Positions 50,106-58,876 of a stretch of 64,000 nucleotides of DNA are shown piece after piece. The position numbers and the translations under genes are program-made. Positions within the stretch are counted from its first letter, which is position 1. The number at the start of each line of letters is the position of its first letter. This DNA is from Segniliparus sp051660745 (lineage in GTDB: Bacteria > Actinomycetota > Actinomycetes > Mycobacteriales > Mycobacteriaceae). Under the pieces are notes generated by a model. That model searched no databases and had not been told where the DNA came from. It saw only the letters and a program-made list of their open reading frames with translations. The stretch covers positions 1-64,000 of the forward strand of contig NZ_JBOFQF010000018.1 in the NCBI RefSeq assembly GCF_051660745.1, written 5' to 3'.

Positions 50106-51428
50106 TCATCTTTGGGGGGATAGAAATCCTGCGAGCGCCCTCGCGTACGGTTCCACGTCCGCCGCCGCCATGAGCTCGCGCGCGGAGTGCATCGCCAGCT
50201 GCGGCGCCCCGACGTCCACGGTCGTCATCCCGGTCCGGGCGGAGAGCACCGGGCCGACGGTGCTGCCGCAGGGCAGGTCCGCGCGGTGCATGTAGCGCTG
50301 CAACGGGACGCCCGCCTGCTGGCAGGCCAGGGCGAAGAGCGCCTCGCCCGCGCCGTCGGTGGCGTAGCGCAGGTTCTGGTTCACCTTGAGGACCGGCCCC
50401 TGGCCCGCGTAGATCCAATGCCCCGGCTCGTGGCGGTCGGGGTAGTTCGGGTGCGTGGCGTGGGCCATGTCCGCGCTCGCGCAGGCCGAGCCCGCGAAGG
50501 CCCGCAGCAGTTCGGCGCGTCCGCCGCCCGAGGCGAGGACGATCCGTTCGAGCGCGGTCGTCAGGAATTCTGACGCGGCGCCCCGCTCGGAGACGCTGCC
50601 GACCTCCTCGTGGTCGAACAGGGCGAGCACGGGGACGGGGCTGTCCGCGTCCGCCGCCTCCGCCGCACGCAGGAGCGCCTGCACGCCCGCGTGGCAGCTG
50701 GCCTGGTTGTCGAGCCGGGGGGCGGAGACGAGGTCGCGTTCCACGCCGATGACGGCGGACGGCACGAGGTCGAACGCCATGAGGTCGAAGCCGAGGATCG
50801 CGTCGACAGGCGCGTCGACCTGTTCGGCGAGCAGCGCCACGAGGCTGCGCGGCTGCGCGCCGACGCCCCAGACCGCGTTCAGGTGCCGCTGCGGGTTCAA
50901 CCGCACCGCGTCGCGCTCTTCGGCGAGGTGGATGGCGAGCTGCGGGACGCGCAGGACCGGCTCGGCGATCTGGACGAGGCGCTCGACAGCGGCCAGCCCG
51001 CCCGTCGCCGAGGCAGAGCCAGCGCCGTCGCGCAGCACCACGCGGCCCGCGAGCCCGAGGTCGCGGTCGAGCCAGGTGTGCGTCCATGCCCCGCCGTATG
51101 GTTCGAGCGCGAGGGTCTGCCAGCCGGCGGTCGAGCCGTCCGCGTGCTGTTTGACCCGCAGGTTCGGGCTGTCCACGTGGCCTGCGACGATCCGGAACGC
51201 AGCGGGCGCGCGGCCTTCGGGCGCGGCCCATGCGATGAGGCCCGCCCCCCGGACGATGTAGTGTTTCCCGCCCGCCGACGGCCAGGCGTCCGTGCTCCAC
51301 AGCTCGGTGAAGCCGTGCGCGGACAAGATCGCGGCGACGGTCTGACGGGCGTGGAACGGGGTGGGCGAGGCGTCGACGAACGCGCACAAGCCGTCGGGGC
51401 CGGAGTCGGCGGGCGAAGCAAACGTCAT
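50106..51428 (-). CDS. M18-family aminopeptidase
   Basis: A 440-residue zinc aminopeptidase. Metal-binding features of the M18 family are AGHVDSPN (His-x-Asp), DNQAS, LFDHEEVGS (Glu-Glu), ADMAHATHPNY and the final HSARE. Length is normal. Corresponds to mycobacterial Rv0800-like PepC. It lies next to purQ/purS as part of a region syntenic in part to Rv0787A-Rv0806c. Confidence 0.92.
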   Translation of the reverse strand: MTFASPADSGPDGLCAFVDASPTPFHARQTVAAILSAHGFTELWSTDAWPSAGGKHYIVRGAGLIAWAAPEGRAPAAFRIVAGHVDSPNLRVKQHADGSTAGWQTLALEPYGGAWTHTWLDRDLGLAGRVVLRDGAGSASATGGLAAVERLVQIAEPVLRVPQLAIHLAEERDAVRLNPQRHLNAVWGVGAQPRSLVALLAEQVDAPVDAILGFDLMAFDLVPSAVIGVERDLVSAPRLDNQASCHAGVQALLRAAEAADADSPVPVLALFDHEEVGSVSERGAASEFLTTALERIVLASGGGRAELLRAFAGSACASADMAHATHPNYPDRHEPGHWIYAGQGPVLKVNQNLRYATDGAGEALFALACQQAGVPLQRYMHRADLPCGSTVGPVLSARTGMTTVDVGAPQLAMHSARELMAAADVEPYARALAGFLSPQR

Positions 51429-51460
51429 GCGGACGAGCCTAGCGGCTTAGACTTTCCGGC

Positions 51461-51889
51461 ATGTCGCATCCGATCATGTTCACCGATGACGACCTGGGGC
51501 TCAAGGAGCTGCGGGAGCTGGTCGGGGCGCTGCCCGGCACGGCGGAGGTCGTCGCCTGGGGCAGGCCGACGTTCCGGGCCGGTCTCGCGAACAAAAAGAT
51601 CTTCGCCTGGTACGGCGGGGGCGTGAAGACGGCGGACGGGCACCGCAGCCACCCGCATTCGCTCATCGTCCTGCCCGATCCGGGGGACCGCAAGGCGTTG
51701 GAGGCGGACGGGCGGTTCTTCTATCCCGCCTACCTCGGGCCGCGCGGCTGGCTGGGGCTGGATTTCACGGCGGCGCCGGTGGACTGGGCAGAGGTCGCGG
51801 AGCTGTTGGAAGACTCCTACCGGCAGGTGGTCCCGAAAAAACTAGCCGCCGAGCTGGATCTGCGGCGGAGCTCGCCGGGCGGGGAATGA
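51461..51889 (+). CDS. MmcQ/YjbR family protein
   Basis: A 142-residue protein of the MmcQ/YjbR DNA-binding-fold family: LKELRELVGALPGTAEVVAWGRPTFRAGLANKKIFAWY, then the late YPAYLGPRGWLGLDF and WAEVAELLEDSYRQVVPKKL. Divergent from the aminopeptidase gene (32 bp), convergent with purQ. Biochemical function is unknown. Confidence 0.88.
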   Translation: MSHPIMFTDDDLGLKELRELVGALPGTAEVVAWGRPTFRAGLANKKIFAWYGGGVKTADGHRSHPHSLIVLPDPGDRKALEADGRFFYPAYLGPRGWLGLDFTAAPVDWAEVAELLEDSYRQVVPKKLAAELDLRRSSPGGE

Positions 51890-51899
51890 GCAGGCGGGG

Positions 51900-52592
51900 C
51901 TAGGCCGCCAGGCTCTCCACCAAACCCGCGAACATCGGCAAACCGTCCAAGCCCGGCCCGCAGAGCGCGTCGGTGGCGTGCTCCGGGTGCGGCATGAGGC
52001 CGACGACGCGCCCGTTCGCGGAGGCGACGCCCGCGATGTCGCGCAGCGAGCCGTTCGGGTTGCCCTGTGCGGGATCGGCTGGGTTCCCGACGTATCGGAA
52101 CACCACGCGGCCCTCGGTCTCGAGCTCGTCGAGCACGGCGGCGCTCGCCACGTACCGGCCCTCGCCGGACTTGAGCGGGATGAGGATCTCCTCGCCCAGC
52201 TCGTACTGGCTCGTCCACGCGGTCTGCGCGTTGGCGACCTGCAGCGTCTGGTCCCGCGCGACGAACCGGCCGTCCCGGTTGCGCGTGAGGGCCCCGGGGA
52301 GCAGGCCTGCCTCGCAGAGCACCTGGAAGCCGTTGCAGATGCCGAGCACGGGCAGCCCCCGCGTCGCGGCCTCCACCACGGAACGGGTCACCGGCGCGAG
52401 GCTCGCGATGGCCCCGGCCCGCACATAGTCGCCGTACGAGAAGCCGCCCGGCAGGATCACCGCGGCCACGTCTTTCAGGTCCGCGTCGGCGTGCCAGAGC
52501 GCCACCGGCTCCGCGCCCGCCCGCTGCACGGCCCGAGCGGCGTCGACGTCGTCAAGAGTGCCTGGGTAGGTGACGACCCCGATCCGGGTCAC
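51900..52592 (-). CDS. purQ: Phosphoribosylformylglycinamidine synthase subunit PurQ
   Basis: A 230-residue glutamine amidotransferase. The nucleophile is Cys86 in GICNGFQ and the catalytic His/Glu are in MPHPEH. GTG start overlaps the purS stop by 4 bp. Supplies ammonia to PurL in purine synthesis; purL is not in the window. Confidence 0.97.
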   Translation of the reverse strand: MTRIGVVTYPGTLDDVDAARAVQRAGAEPVALWHADADLKDVAAVILPGGFSYGDYVRAGAIASLAPVTRSVVEAATRGLPVLGICNGFQVLCEAGLLPGALTRNRDGRFVARDQTLQVANAQTAWTSQYELGEEILIPLKSGEGRYVASAAVLDELETEGRVVFRYVGNPADPAQGNPNGSLRDIAGVASANGRVVGLMPHPEHATDALCGPGLDGLPMFAGLVESLAA

Positions 52593-52831
52593 GCCGTCAC
52601 CTCGACCTGGAAGTCGTAGTCCTCGATGACCTCGTTGGCGAGCAGGGCCGACGCGATTTTGCGGATCTCGACCTCGTCGGGCTCGCGGTCGAAAGCCAGC
52701 TCGAAGCGCTTGCCGACCCGGACGTCGGTGGCGCCGGAGAAGCCCAACCTGCCGAGCGCGGAGACGACCGCCGCGCCCTGGGGGTCGAGCAGTTCGGCCT
52801 TCGGCATCACATGCACCACGACTTTTGCCAT
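52589..52831 (-). CDS. purS: Phosphoribosylformylglycinamidine synthase subunit PurS
   Basis: An 80-residue protein with the whole PurS pattern: VVVHVMPKAELLDPQGAAV, GRLGF, VRVGKRFEL and the C-terminal NEVIEDYDFQV. First gene of purS-purQ. It is needed to assemble the PurL-PurQ complex. Confidence 0.97.
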   Translation of the reverse strand: MAKVVVHVMPKAELLDPQGAAVVSALGRLGFSGATDVRVGKRFELAFDREPDEVEIRKIASALLANEVIEDYDFQVEVTA

Positions 52832-52936
52832 CCGCGCAACTCCTTATGCTCTCGATGAGGTCCTTCGCTCTCGGTGCGCCCAGATTAGCCGAGCCGGTTC
52901 GCCGCGCGGCCATCGCCCGTCCGTGCGGGCGGCGCC

Positions 52937-53497
52937 TCACGCGTCGTCAGACGCGTCCGGCCTGCCGGGGATCGGGGCTCCGTGGGGGAAGCCGAGCGCC
53001 ACGTACTCCTCGTAGACCGGCGTCCAGGGGGCGGCCGAGGAGCTGTGCGGCCCGTCTGCCTCGGAGCCTGCGAGGTGTTTGCGCAGCTCCTGCAAGCAGA
53101 CGGTCCATCCGGCGGCATTGCGCGCGGCGGCGGCGCGGTCGCCGAGGACGTTGACGAAATGCAGCGTCGTCGTCCCGTCGACGGAGGTCAGCTCCTGGAC
53201 GATCTCGTCCTCGCCCCACGTGTAGGCGAACCGGGCGAGCCGCTGGACGTCGGTGACCTCGCCGGACGTCGGCGGCATGTTGGGGTCGTCGGAGAACTCG
53301 ATCCGACCGCCCCGTAGCAGCTCCACCGCGACCTTCGACGGGAACCAGTGGGCGAGCGCGGCGGGCTCGACGACGGCGGACCAGACCTGTTCTGCGGGGA
53401 GGTCGAAGGCGAGCTCGAAAACGACCACGGCGTACAGGCCGGGCGACTCGTTGAAGTGAGCGACGGGCAGGCCCTGCAGCGCTGATGTTTCGGTCAT
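52937..53497 (-). CDS. SRPBCC/AHSA1-family protein
   Basis: A 186-residue protein with the Aha1/START-like fold: FELAFDLPAEQVWSAVVEPAALAHWFPSKVAVELLRGGRIEF, then the strand FAYTWGEDEIVQEL and the C-terminal helix WTVCLQELRKHLAG. C-terminal 40 residues are an extension. Such proteins often bind hydrophobic ligands. The specific role cannot be read. Confidence 0.85.
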   Translation of the reverse strand: MTETSALQGLPVAHFNESPGLYAVVVFELAFDLPAEQVWSAVVEPAALAHWFPSKVAVELLRGGRIEFSDDPNMPPTSGEVTDVQRLARFAYTWGEDEIVQELTSVDGTTTLHFVNVLGDRAAAARNAAGWTVCLQELRKHLAGSEADGPHSSSAAPWTPVYEEYVALGFPHGAPIPGRPDASDDA

Positions 53498-53533
53498 GGC
53501 AACTAGTTTAGCCGCGCTTTGCGCCGGTCGGCG

Positions 53534-55051
53534 TTACTCCACGTCCACCCAGTTCAGGGTGCGCTCGACGGCTTTGCGCCAGCCCGCGTGGCCCGCCGCC
53601 CGCTCCTCGGCGGTCGTGGTGGGCCGCCACCGCTTCCCCTCCTGCCAGTTCTGGCGCAGGTCCTCGGGGGAATTCCAGAACCCGACCGCGAGGCCCGCCG
53701 CGTAGGCCGCGCCGAGCGCCGTGGTCTCGGCGACCACCGGGCGCACCACGTCGACGCCGAGCACGTCGGCCTGGATCTGCATGCACAGGTCGTTCGCGGT
53801 GATCCCGCCGTCGGCCTTGAGCACTTCGAGGCGCACGCCCGAATCGCGCTCCATCGCTTCGACCACGTCTTTGCTCTGGTAGCAGATCGCCTCCAGCGTG
53901 GCCCGCGCGATGTGCGCGTTGGTGTTGAACCGGGACAGGCCGACGATCGCGCCTCGGGCGTCGGAGCGCCAATACGGGGCGAAGAGCCCGGAGAACGCGG
54001 GCACGAAGTAGACCCCGCCGTTGTCCTGCACCGAGCGGGCGAGCGCCTCGCTCTCCGCCGCGCCGCTGATGATCCCGAGCTGGTCGCGCAGCCATTGCAC
54101 GGCGGAGCCGGTGACGGCGATGGAGCCTTCCAGCGCGTATTTGGGCTTGTCGGAGCCGAATTGGTAGCAGACGGTGGTGAGCAGGCCGTTCTTGGACCGA
54201 ACCGGCTCTTCCCCGGTGTTGAGCAGCAGGAAGTTGCCGGTGCCGTAGGTGTTTTTCGCCTCCCCAGGGTCGAGGCAGACCTGCCCGACCATTGCTGCCT
54301 GCTGGTCGCCGAGCACGCCGCCGATGGGGATCTCTCCGCCGAAGGACGTGTGCGCGCGGGTGTGCCCGTAGAGGTTCGGGTCGCTCGACGGCCGGATCTC
54401 GGGCAGCATCTCCCTCGGCACGCCCCAGATTCCGAGCAGCTCGTCGTCCCAGTCGAGCGTGTCGATGTCCATGAGCATGGTCCGCGACGCGTTGGTCACG
54501 TCCGTCAGGTGCGCGCCGCCGTCGACTCCGCCGGTGAGGTGCCAGACGAGCCAGGAGTCGATGGTGCCGAACAGGGCTTCGCCTGCCTCCGCGTCCTTCC
54601 GCAGGCCGGGCACGTGCTTCAGCATCCAGGCGATCTTGCCGCCGGAGAAGTACGTGGCGGGCGGGATGCCCGCCTTCTGCCGGACCACGTCGCCTTTGCC
54701 CTCCCGCTCGACCGCCGCGACCATGCGGTCGGTCCGGGTGTCCTGCCAGACGATGGCGTTGTGGTAGGGCTGGCCGGTGCGTTTGTTCCACACCACGGTG
54801 GTCTCGCGCTGGTTGGTGACGCCGACGGCGGCGAGGTCGGCGGGGCCGAGTCCCTCCGCGCCGAGCAGGGTCCGCACGACGGTGCGGAATCGCTCCACGA
54901 TCTCGACCGGGTTGTGCTCCACCCAACCGGGCTGCGGGAGGATCTGCGTGTGCTCCAGCTGGTGGCGGCCGCGCTCGTTGCCCTCGCGGTCGAAGAGCAT
55001 GCATCGGGTCGAGGTGGTGCCTTGGTCGACGGCGACGATGAAATCAGCCAT
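53534..55051 (-). CDS. glpK: Glycerol kinase
   Basis: A 505-residue FGGY kinase of usual length. DQGTTSTRC (residues 9-17), VTNQRETTVVWNK, GQPYHNAIVWQDTR, GTGNF and DGGITANDLCMQIQADVLG are all GlpK hallmarks. It phosphorylates glycerol to glycerol-3-phosphate. It lies 26 bp after glpF on the same strand, forming a glycerol-uptake operon. Confidence 0.97.
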   Translation of the reverse strand: MADFIVAVDQGTTSTRCMLFDREGNERGRHQLEHTQILPQPGWVEHNPVEIVERFRTVVRTLLGAEGLGPADLAAVGVTNQRETTVVWNKRTGQPYHNAIVWQDTRTDRMVAAVEREGKGDVVRQKAGIPPATYFSGGKIAWMLKHVPGLRKDAEAGEALFGTIDSWLVWHLTGGVDGGAHLTDVTNASRTMLMDIDTLDWDDELLGIWGVPREMLPEIRPSSDPNLYGHTRAHTSFGGEIPIGGVLGDQQAAMVGQVCLDPGEAKNTYGTGNFLLLNTGEEPVRSKNGLLTTVCYQFGSDKPKYALEGSIAVTGSAVQWLRDQLGIISGAAESEALARSVQDNGGVYFVPAFSGLFAPYWRSDARGAIVGLSRFNTNAHIARATLEAICYQSKDVVEAMERDSGVRLEVLKADGGITANDLCMQIQADVLGVDVVRPVVAETTALGAAYAAGLAVGFWNSPEDLRQNWQEGKRWRPTTTAEERAAGHAGWRKAVERTLNWVDVE

Positions 55052-55077
55052 GCTGTTCCTTTCGTGGACGGAGGGAG

Positions 55078-55818
55078 TTAGGCGTTCATATACGGCAGGA
55101 GGCGGACGGCGAGGCCTGCCAGCAGGGCGCCCGCGACCGGGCCGAGCGAGGCGACCGGGGCGTAGCGCCAGTCCGAGACGCCTTTGCCGGGGATGGGCAG
55201 GATGGCGTGGGCGAGCCGGGGCGCGAGGTCGCGCGCCGGATTGAGGGAGTACGCGGTGGGCCCGCCGAGCGCGAGGCCGATCCCGACGACGAGGAGGGCC
55301 ACCGGCAGCGGCCCGAGCTTCGCCGGGGTCCCGGCGAAGTGGAAGACCACGAAGGCCAGCACGAATGTGGCGATCACCTCGGTGACGAAGTTCCAGGCGG
55401 GGCTGCGCACCGCCGGTCCCGTGGCGAAGGTGCCGAGGATCTTGGCCGGGTCGGTCTCCGCGTCGTAGTGCGGTTTGTAGGCGAGCCAGGCCAGGACCGC
55501 CCCGACGAAGCCCCCGAGGAACTGCGCGGCGAGGTACCCCGCGACGTTGGCGGCGGTGGCCGGGACGCCGTTGGCGAACTGGCTCGTCCCCCGGACCACC
55601 GCCCCGAGGGTGAGCGCGGGGTTGAGCAGCGCGCCGGAGGCGAAGCCGACATATGCCCCGGCGAAGACGGCGAGCCCCCAGCCGAAGGAGATCGCGAGCC
55701 AGCCCATCCCGGCTCCCGACCCTTTGGTCTTGGCCAGCGCGGCGTTCGCGCTCGTGGCGCAGCCCAGCAGGAGCAGCGTCGTCGTTCCGAGGAATTCGGC
55801 GAGATACGCGTTAAACAT
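55078..55818 (-). CDS. glpF: Aquaglyceroporin (MIP family)
   Basis: A 246-residue channel with two half-helix motifs LLNPALTLG and SLNPARDLAP; the Asp after the second NPA (NPARD) is characteristic of glycerol facilitators. Six hydrophobic helices are visible. First gene before glpK. Confidence 0.93.
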   Translation of the reverse strand: MFNAYLAEFLGTTTLLLLGCATSANAALAKTKGSGAGMGWLAISFGWGLAVFAGAYVGFASGALLNPALTLGAVVRGTSQFANGVPATAANVAGYLAAQFLGGFVGAVLAWLAYKPHYDAETDPAKILGTFATGPAVRSPAWNFVTEVIATFVLAFVVFHFAGTPAKLGPLPVALLVVGIGLALGGPTAYSLNPARDLAPRLAHAILPIPGKGVSDWRYAPVASLGPVAGALLAGLAVRLLPYMNA

Positions 55819-55902
55819 GGGCCTCCTTCATGCTGAAATCACCCTACAGAGAGCGAGGAAAGGCCGCGACCCGCAGGCCGTCGTGGCTGGCGTCCGCCGT
55901 TG

Positions 55903-56952
55903 TCATCGGCGGCTGAGGTGCGCCCGCAGCGCGGAGGTCAGCTCGGCGACCGCCGCCGCGGGCCCGCCGCCGAGCGGGGCCATGTTGTAGAACCCATGGA
56001 TGAGGGAGCCGTAGACGCGCAGATCTGCCGGGACGCCCGCGGCCCGGAGCCTCTCGGCGTATTCGTTCCCCTCGTCGCGCAGGGGGTCGAAACCGGCCGT
56101 CGCGACGAGGGCGGGCGGCAGCCCGGCCAGGTCGTCCGCCAAGAGCGGCGAGACCCTCGGGTCGGCGGCTTCGAGGCCGGAGCCGCCGAGGTACTGGCTA
56201 TCGCACCAATCGATCGCCTCGCGCGTGAGGTAGAAGCCCTCGCGGAACAGTTCGCGCGAGCGCCGCTGGACAGTGGAGTCGACAACGGGATAGATCAGGA
56301 ATTGGAGGGCGGGCAGCTGCGCTCCCGCGTCGCGGGCGAGCTGCGAGACGACGGCGGCGAGGTTGCCGCCCGCGCTGTCCCCGCCGACCGCGACCCGGTC
56401 GGGGGCGCTCGCGCCGAGCTCGACGGCGTGCTCGACGGCCCACAAATAGGCGGCGAAGCTGTCCTCGACTCCGGCGGGCGCCTTGTGCTCGGGGGCGAGC
56501 CGGTAGTCGACCGACAGCACCGAGACCTTCGCGTCGTGGCAGGTCTGCCTGCACGCCTGGTCGTGCGTGTCCAGGTCGCCCATGACGAAACCGCCGCCGT
56601 GGAAGAACACCAGCAGGGCGCCGATCCCCTCGTCCGGCCGGTAATGCCGCACCGGGATAGCTCCGGCGGGGCCGGGTATCTCGAAGTCTCTGACCTGGCC
56701 GACAGCCGTCTTTGCGGTCAGCAGGCCCGCCGACTGGCGCAGGCGTTCCCGGTTATGGGCGACGTCCGGGCTGCGCGCGATGGAGTCTTTCCCCGTCAGC
56801 TTCATGCTGCGCAGCATCAGCTGTGTCGTGGGGTCCAACGTGTTGCCGTCGAGGACGACCCGCCGTCCGGCGAGCGCCTTGCGCGCGCCGAGGGGAACGC
56901 GGAGCAGCACCGCCGTGCCGATGCGCAACACAAGATCTGTGGTCGGGCTCAC
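55903..56952 (-). CDS. Hormone-sensitive-lipase-family esterase
   Basis: A 349-residue alpha/beta hydrolase of family IV. The oxyanion motif FFHGGGFVMG, nucleophile GDSAGGN, Asp near ATAGFDPLRDEG and His in SLIHGFYNM are all present. In mycobacteria this family (LipN/LipI-like) hydrolyses short acyl esters. Monocistronic by context. Confidence 0.92.
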   Translation of the reverse strand: MSPTTDLVLRIGTAVLLRVPLGARKALAGRRVVLDGNTLDPTTQLMLRSMKLTGKDSIARSPDVAHNRERLRQSAGLLTAKTAVGQVRDFEIPGPAGAIPVRHYRPDEGIGALLVFFHGGGFVMGDLDTHDQACRQTCHDAKVSVLSVDYRLAPEHKAPAGVEDSFAAYLWAVEHAVELGASAPDRVAVGGDSAGGNLAAVVSQLARDAGAQLPALQFLIYPVVDSTVQRRSRELFREGFYLTREAIDWCDSQYLGGSGLEAADPRVSPLLADDLAGLPPALVATAGFDPLRDEGNEYAERLRAAGVPADLRVYGSLIHGFYNMAPLGGGPAAAVAELTSALRAHLSRR

Positions 56953-57021
56953 CTGGCCACCGTAGCAAGGTCGCGCTCTCGCGGTGAGTCTCGGGTCACA
57001 TCGGGAAGGCCGTTTTGGCGC

Positions 57022-57651
57022 TCACAGGGGACGGACCGACTTCGCGAACTCGTCCAATTGAGTTTTCAGGGACTCGGCAGACGCGCCGGGAGGGAATGCG
57101 GTGAACATGCCTCGCACCGACCAGCGCCTCTCTCCCGAGCCGAGGAACGCCTCGTACTCCCCGGTCTCTCCCGTCCCCTCGGCCTCGACTTTGACCAGGG
57201 CGCTCGCGCCCGGCAGCTCGCCCTGCCACTGCGAGCGCTCCGGCTCGCCCTCGACCGTGTCCCCTGGGCCTGCGCCGGTTGTTTTCACGAAAGCGTCGAG
57301 GAGCGCCGCGTTGTCCATGTCCGCCGACGTGCCCGGCGCGTAGTCGTCGGGGCCTTGGAGCTTCGTCAGCGTGAACTGCGTGGCGATTTTCGACGGGTCC
57401 GGCTCGCCGAGCACGAACGTCGCCACGACGAGGCCCGGGATATCGCGTGTTGCGGCCTCTTTGAATCCCTGCGGGGCCACATAGGAAACGCCCAGTTTCT
57501 GGTTCTGCGCCCGTGAGCCTGTGCCCGGTCGCGCGTCGGACTGGCTGACGGTGCTCTGCGCTCCGGGGCTCACGGGCGTGCCGCACGCGCTCAGCGCCAC
57601 GCCGAACGCCACGACGGCTGCAGCCCGGCTGGCTTTGTCGAGTGTGGTCAT
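57022..57651 (-). CDS. Lipoprotein of unknown function
   Basis: A 209-residue lipoprotein: signal then lipobox ALSAC (Cys23), a Ser/Gln-rich linker and a beta-rich domain (LGVSYVAPQGFKEAA, VATFVLGEPDPSKIATQFTLTKLQG, WSVRGMFTAFPPGAS). The pattern resembles the LpqN/LpqT lipid-binding class only in outline. GAGGAGGG lies before the ATG. The 80-bp repeat array lies immediately upstream of its start, so its promoter region may be altered by the duplication. Confidence 0.75.
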   Translation of the reverse strand: MTTLDKASRAAAVVAFGVALSACGTPVSPGAQSTVSQSDARPGTGSRAQNQKLGVSYVAPQGFKEAATRDIPGLVVATFVLGEPDPSKIATQFTLTKLQGPDDYAPGTSADMDNAALLDAFVKTTGAGPGDTVEGEPERSQWQGELPGASALVKVEAEGTGETGEYEAFLGSGERRWSVRGMFTAFPPGASAESLKTQLDEFAKSVRPL

Positions 57652-57690
57652 GGATTTCCCTCCTCATGAACAAACGTAGCAGCCGTTTCT

Positions 57691-57872
57691 TGCTGCGACC
57701 ATCGCCTGATTGCGGTGCTGGTTGTTCAATCTGGCGGTTCGGCGTAGGGGACCACGGCTTCGTACAAACCTGCTGCGACCATCGCCTGATTGCGGTGCTG
57801 GTTGTTCAATCTGGCGGTTCGGCGTAGGGGACCACGGCTTCGTACAAACCTGCTGCGACCATCGCCTGATTG
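57691..57872. repeat. 80-bp tandem repeat, two full copies and a 22-bp third
   Basis: Copies begin at 57691, 57771 and 57851 (the last broken after 22 bases). The unit is the 3' end of the DUF1023 gene on the minus strand (NQAMVAAGLYEAVVPYAEPPD) plus about ten bases after its stop. The period is not a multiple of three, so the extra copy lies outside the coding sequence. Confidence 0.95.
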
Positions 57873-58771
57873 AAGTGACTCGTCGTGCCTGGCTCGTTGT
57901 ACCGCAAATGCGAGCGGTTGAAGGGGTGGCGGCTGTGCGAGTCGATGCTGGCGAGGTCGATCTGCTCGCCCGAGCAGTCGGTGTATTTCCCAGGTCCGGT
58001 GGACAGCCGGACCGCTCCGGACAGCTCGTCCGGGCTCGGGCCGAACCGTTCGAGGCTCGCCACGAGGTCGCCATGCGCTTTGAGCGTCCACAGCCGTGGC
58101 TGGGCCTGCCAGTCCCCGGCGGGGTCGGACGTCCCGACACCGGGCGAGCCCACCACGATCAAATCCGTCACGCGGCACGGCTGCCACATCGCCAAACCCG
58201 TGACGAGCGAGCCGTACGAGTGCCCGATCAAGCTCACGTGGAAATCCGCGCCCCGCAGGCGGTCGAGTTCCGCCAAGAACCTGCGCAGCGCGGGCACGCC
58301 TTCTTTCGCGCGGCCTTCGGTGAGCACGGCGGAGTCCGTTTGCGGGCAGTGGTAGCCGAGCCAGAACACGGCGGCGAGTTTTCCGCCCGAGCGGCAGGGG
58401 AGCAGCTGGTTCCCAGTCTCGACCAGGGCTTTCGCCTCCGTCGCCATCCCCGCGATGCTGCGCAAGATGGTCGTGTGGTTGCCGGGCACGTACACGCTCA
58501 CGTGCTCGGCGGCGGCCACGTCGCCGACCCCGATCGCCACGAAGCAGCCTGCGAGCTCGTCCGCCGCGGGCTCGAAGAGGAGCAGCGAACGCTGTCCTTC
58601 GCTGCGGGCGAGCTGTGTGCGGATCGCCTCGTACTCCAGCAGGCGCAGCGACGCGCTTTCGCTGTGCTCCGGCGAAAAACGATGGCGGAGCACGAGGTCC
58701 CGCGCGTTTCGGGTCTCGTCCTCCAGGCGTTCGCGGAGCTCCGCGTCGAGCCCTGCGACAGAGTCGGCCAT
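57806..58771 (-). CDS. DUF1023 alpha/beta hydrolase
   Basis: A 321-residue protein of the actinobacterial DUF1023 family: VSVYVPGNHTTILRSIAGMATEAKAL, FWLGYHCPQ and the nucleophile elbow IGHSYGSLV, then SPGVG and a late His. Usually secreted or with helical N-terminal partner domains; here no signal peptide is evident. The gene's 3' end lies in the 80-bp repeat, with its stop in the second copy. Confidence 0.88.
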   Translation of the reverse strand: MADSVAGLDAELRERLEDETRNARDLVLRHRFSPEHSESASLRLLEYEAIRTQLARSEGQRSLLLFEPAADELAGCFVAIGVGDVAAAEHVSVYVPGNHTTILRSIAGMATEAKALVETGNQLLPCRSGGKLAAVFWLGYHCPQTDSAVLTEGRAKEGVPALRRFLAELDRLRGADFHVSLIGHSYGSLVTGLAMWQPCRVTDLIVVGSPGVGTSDPAGDWQAQPRLWTLKAHGDLVASLERFGPSPDELSGAVRLSTGPGKYTDCSGEQIDLASIDSHSRHPFNRSHLRYNEPGTTSHFNQAMVAAGLYEAVVPYAEPPD

Positions 58772-58876
58772 GGCGCCACTTTAATTCCCGAGGATGAGTG
58801 AGATCGGACTCTCCTGCGGTAGCATGGCACTGCGCACATTCATTTGTGTCATAGCAACTATTCGGAAGGAACGCCC

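Noticed and set aside
57691..57872. CRISPR or attachment-site repeat
   Set aside because: The 80-bp units abut one another and are copies of a gene's 3' end; no spacers, cas genes, tRNA or integrase are near.
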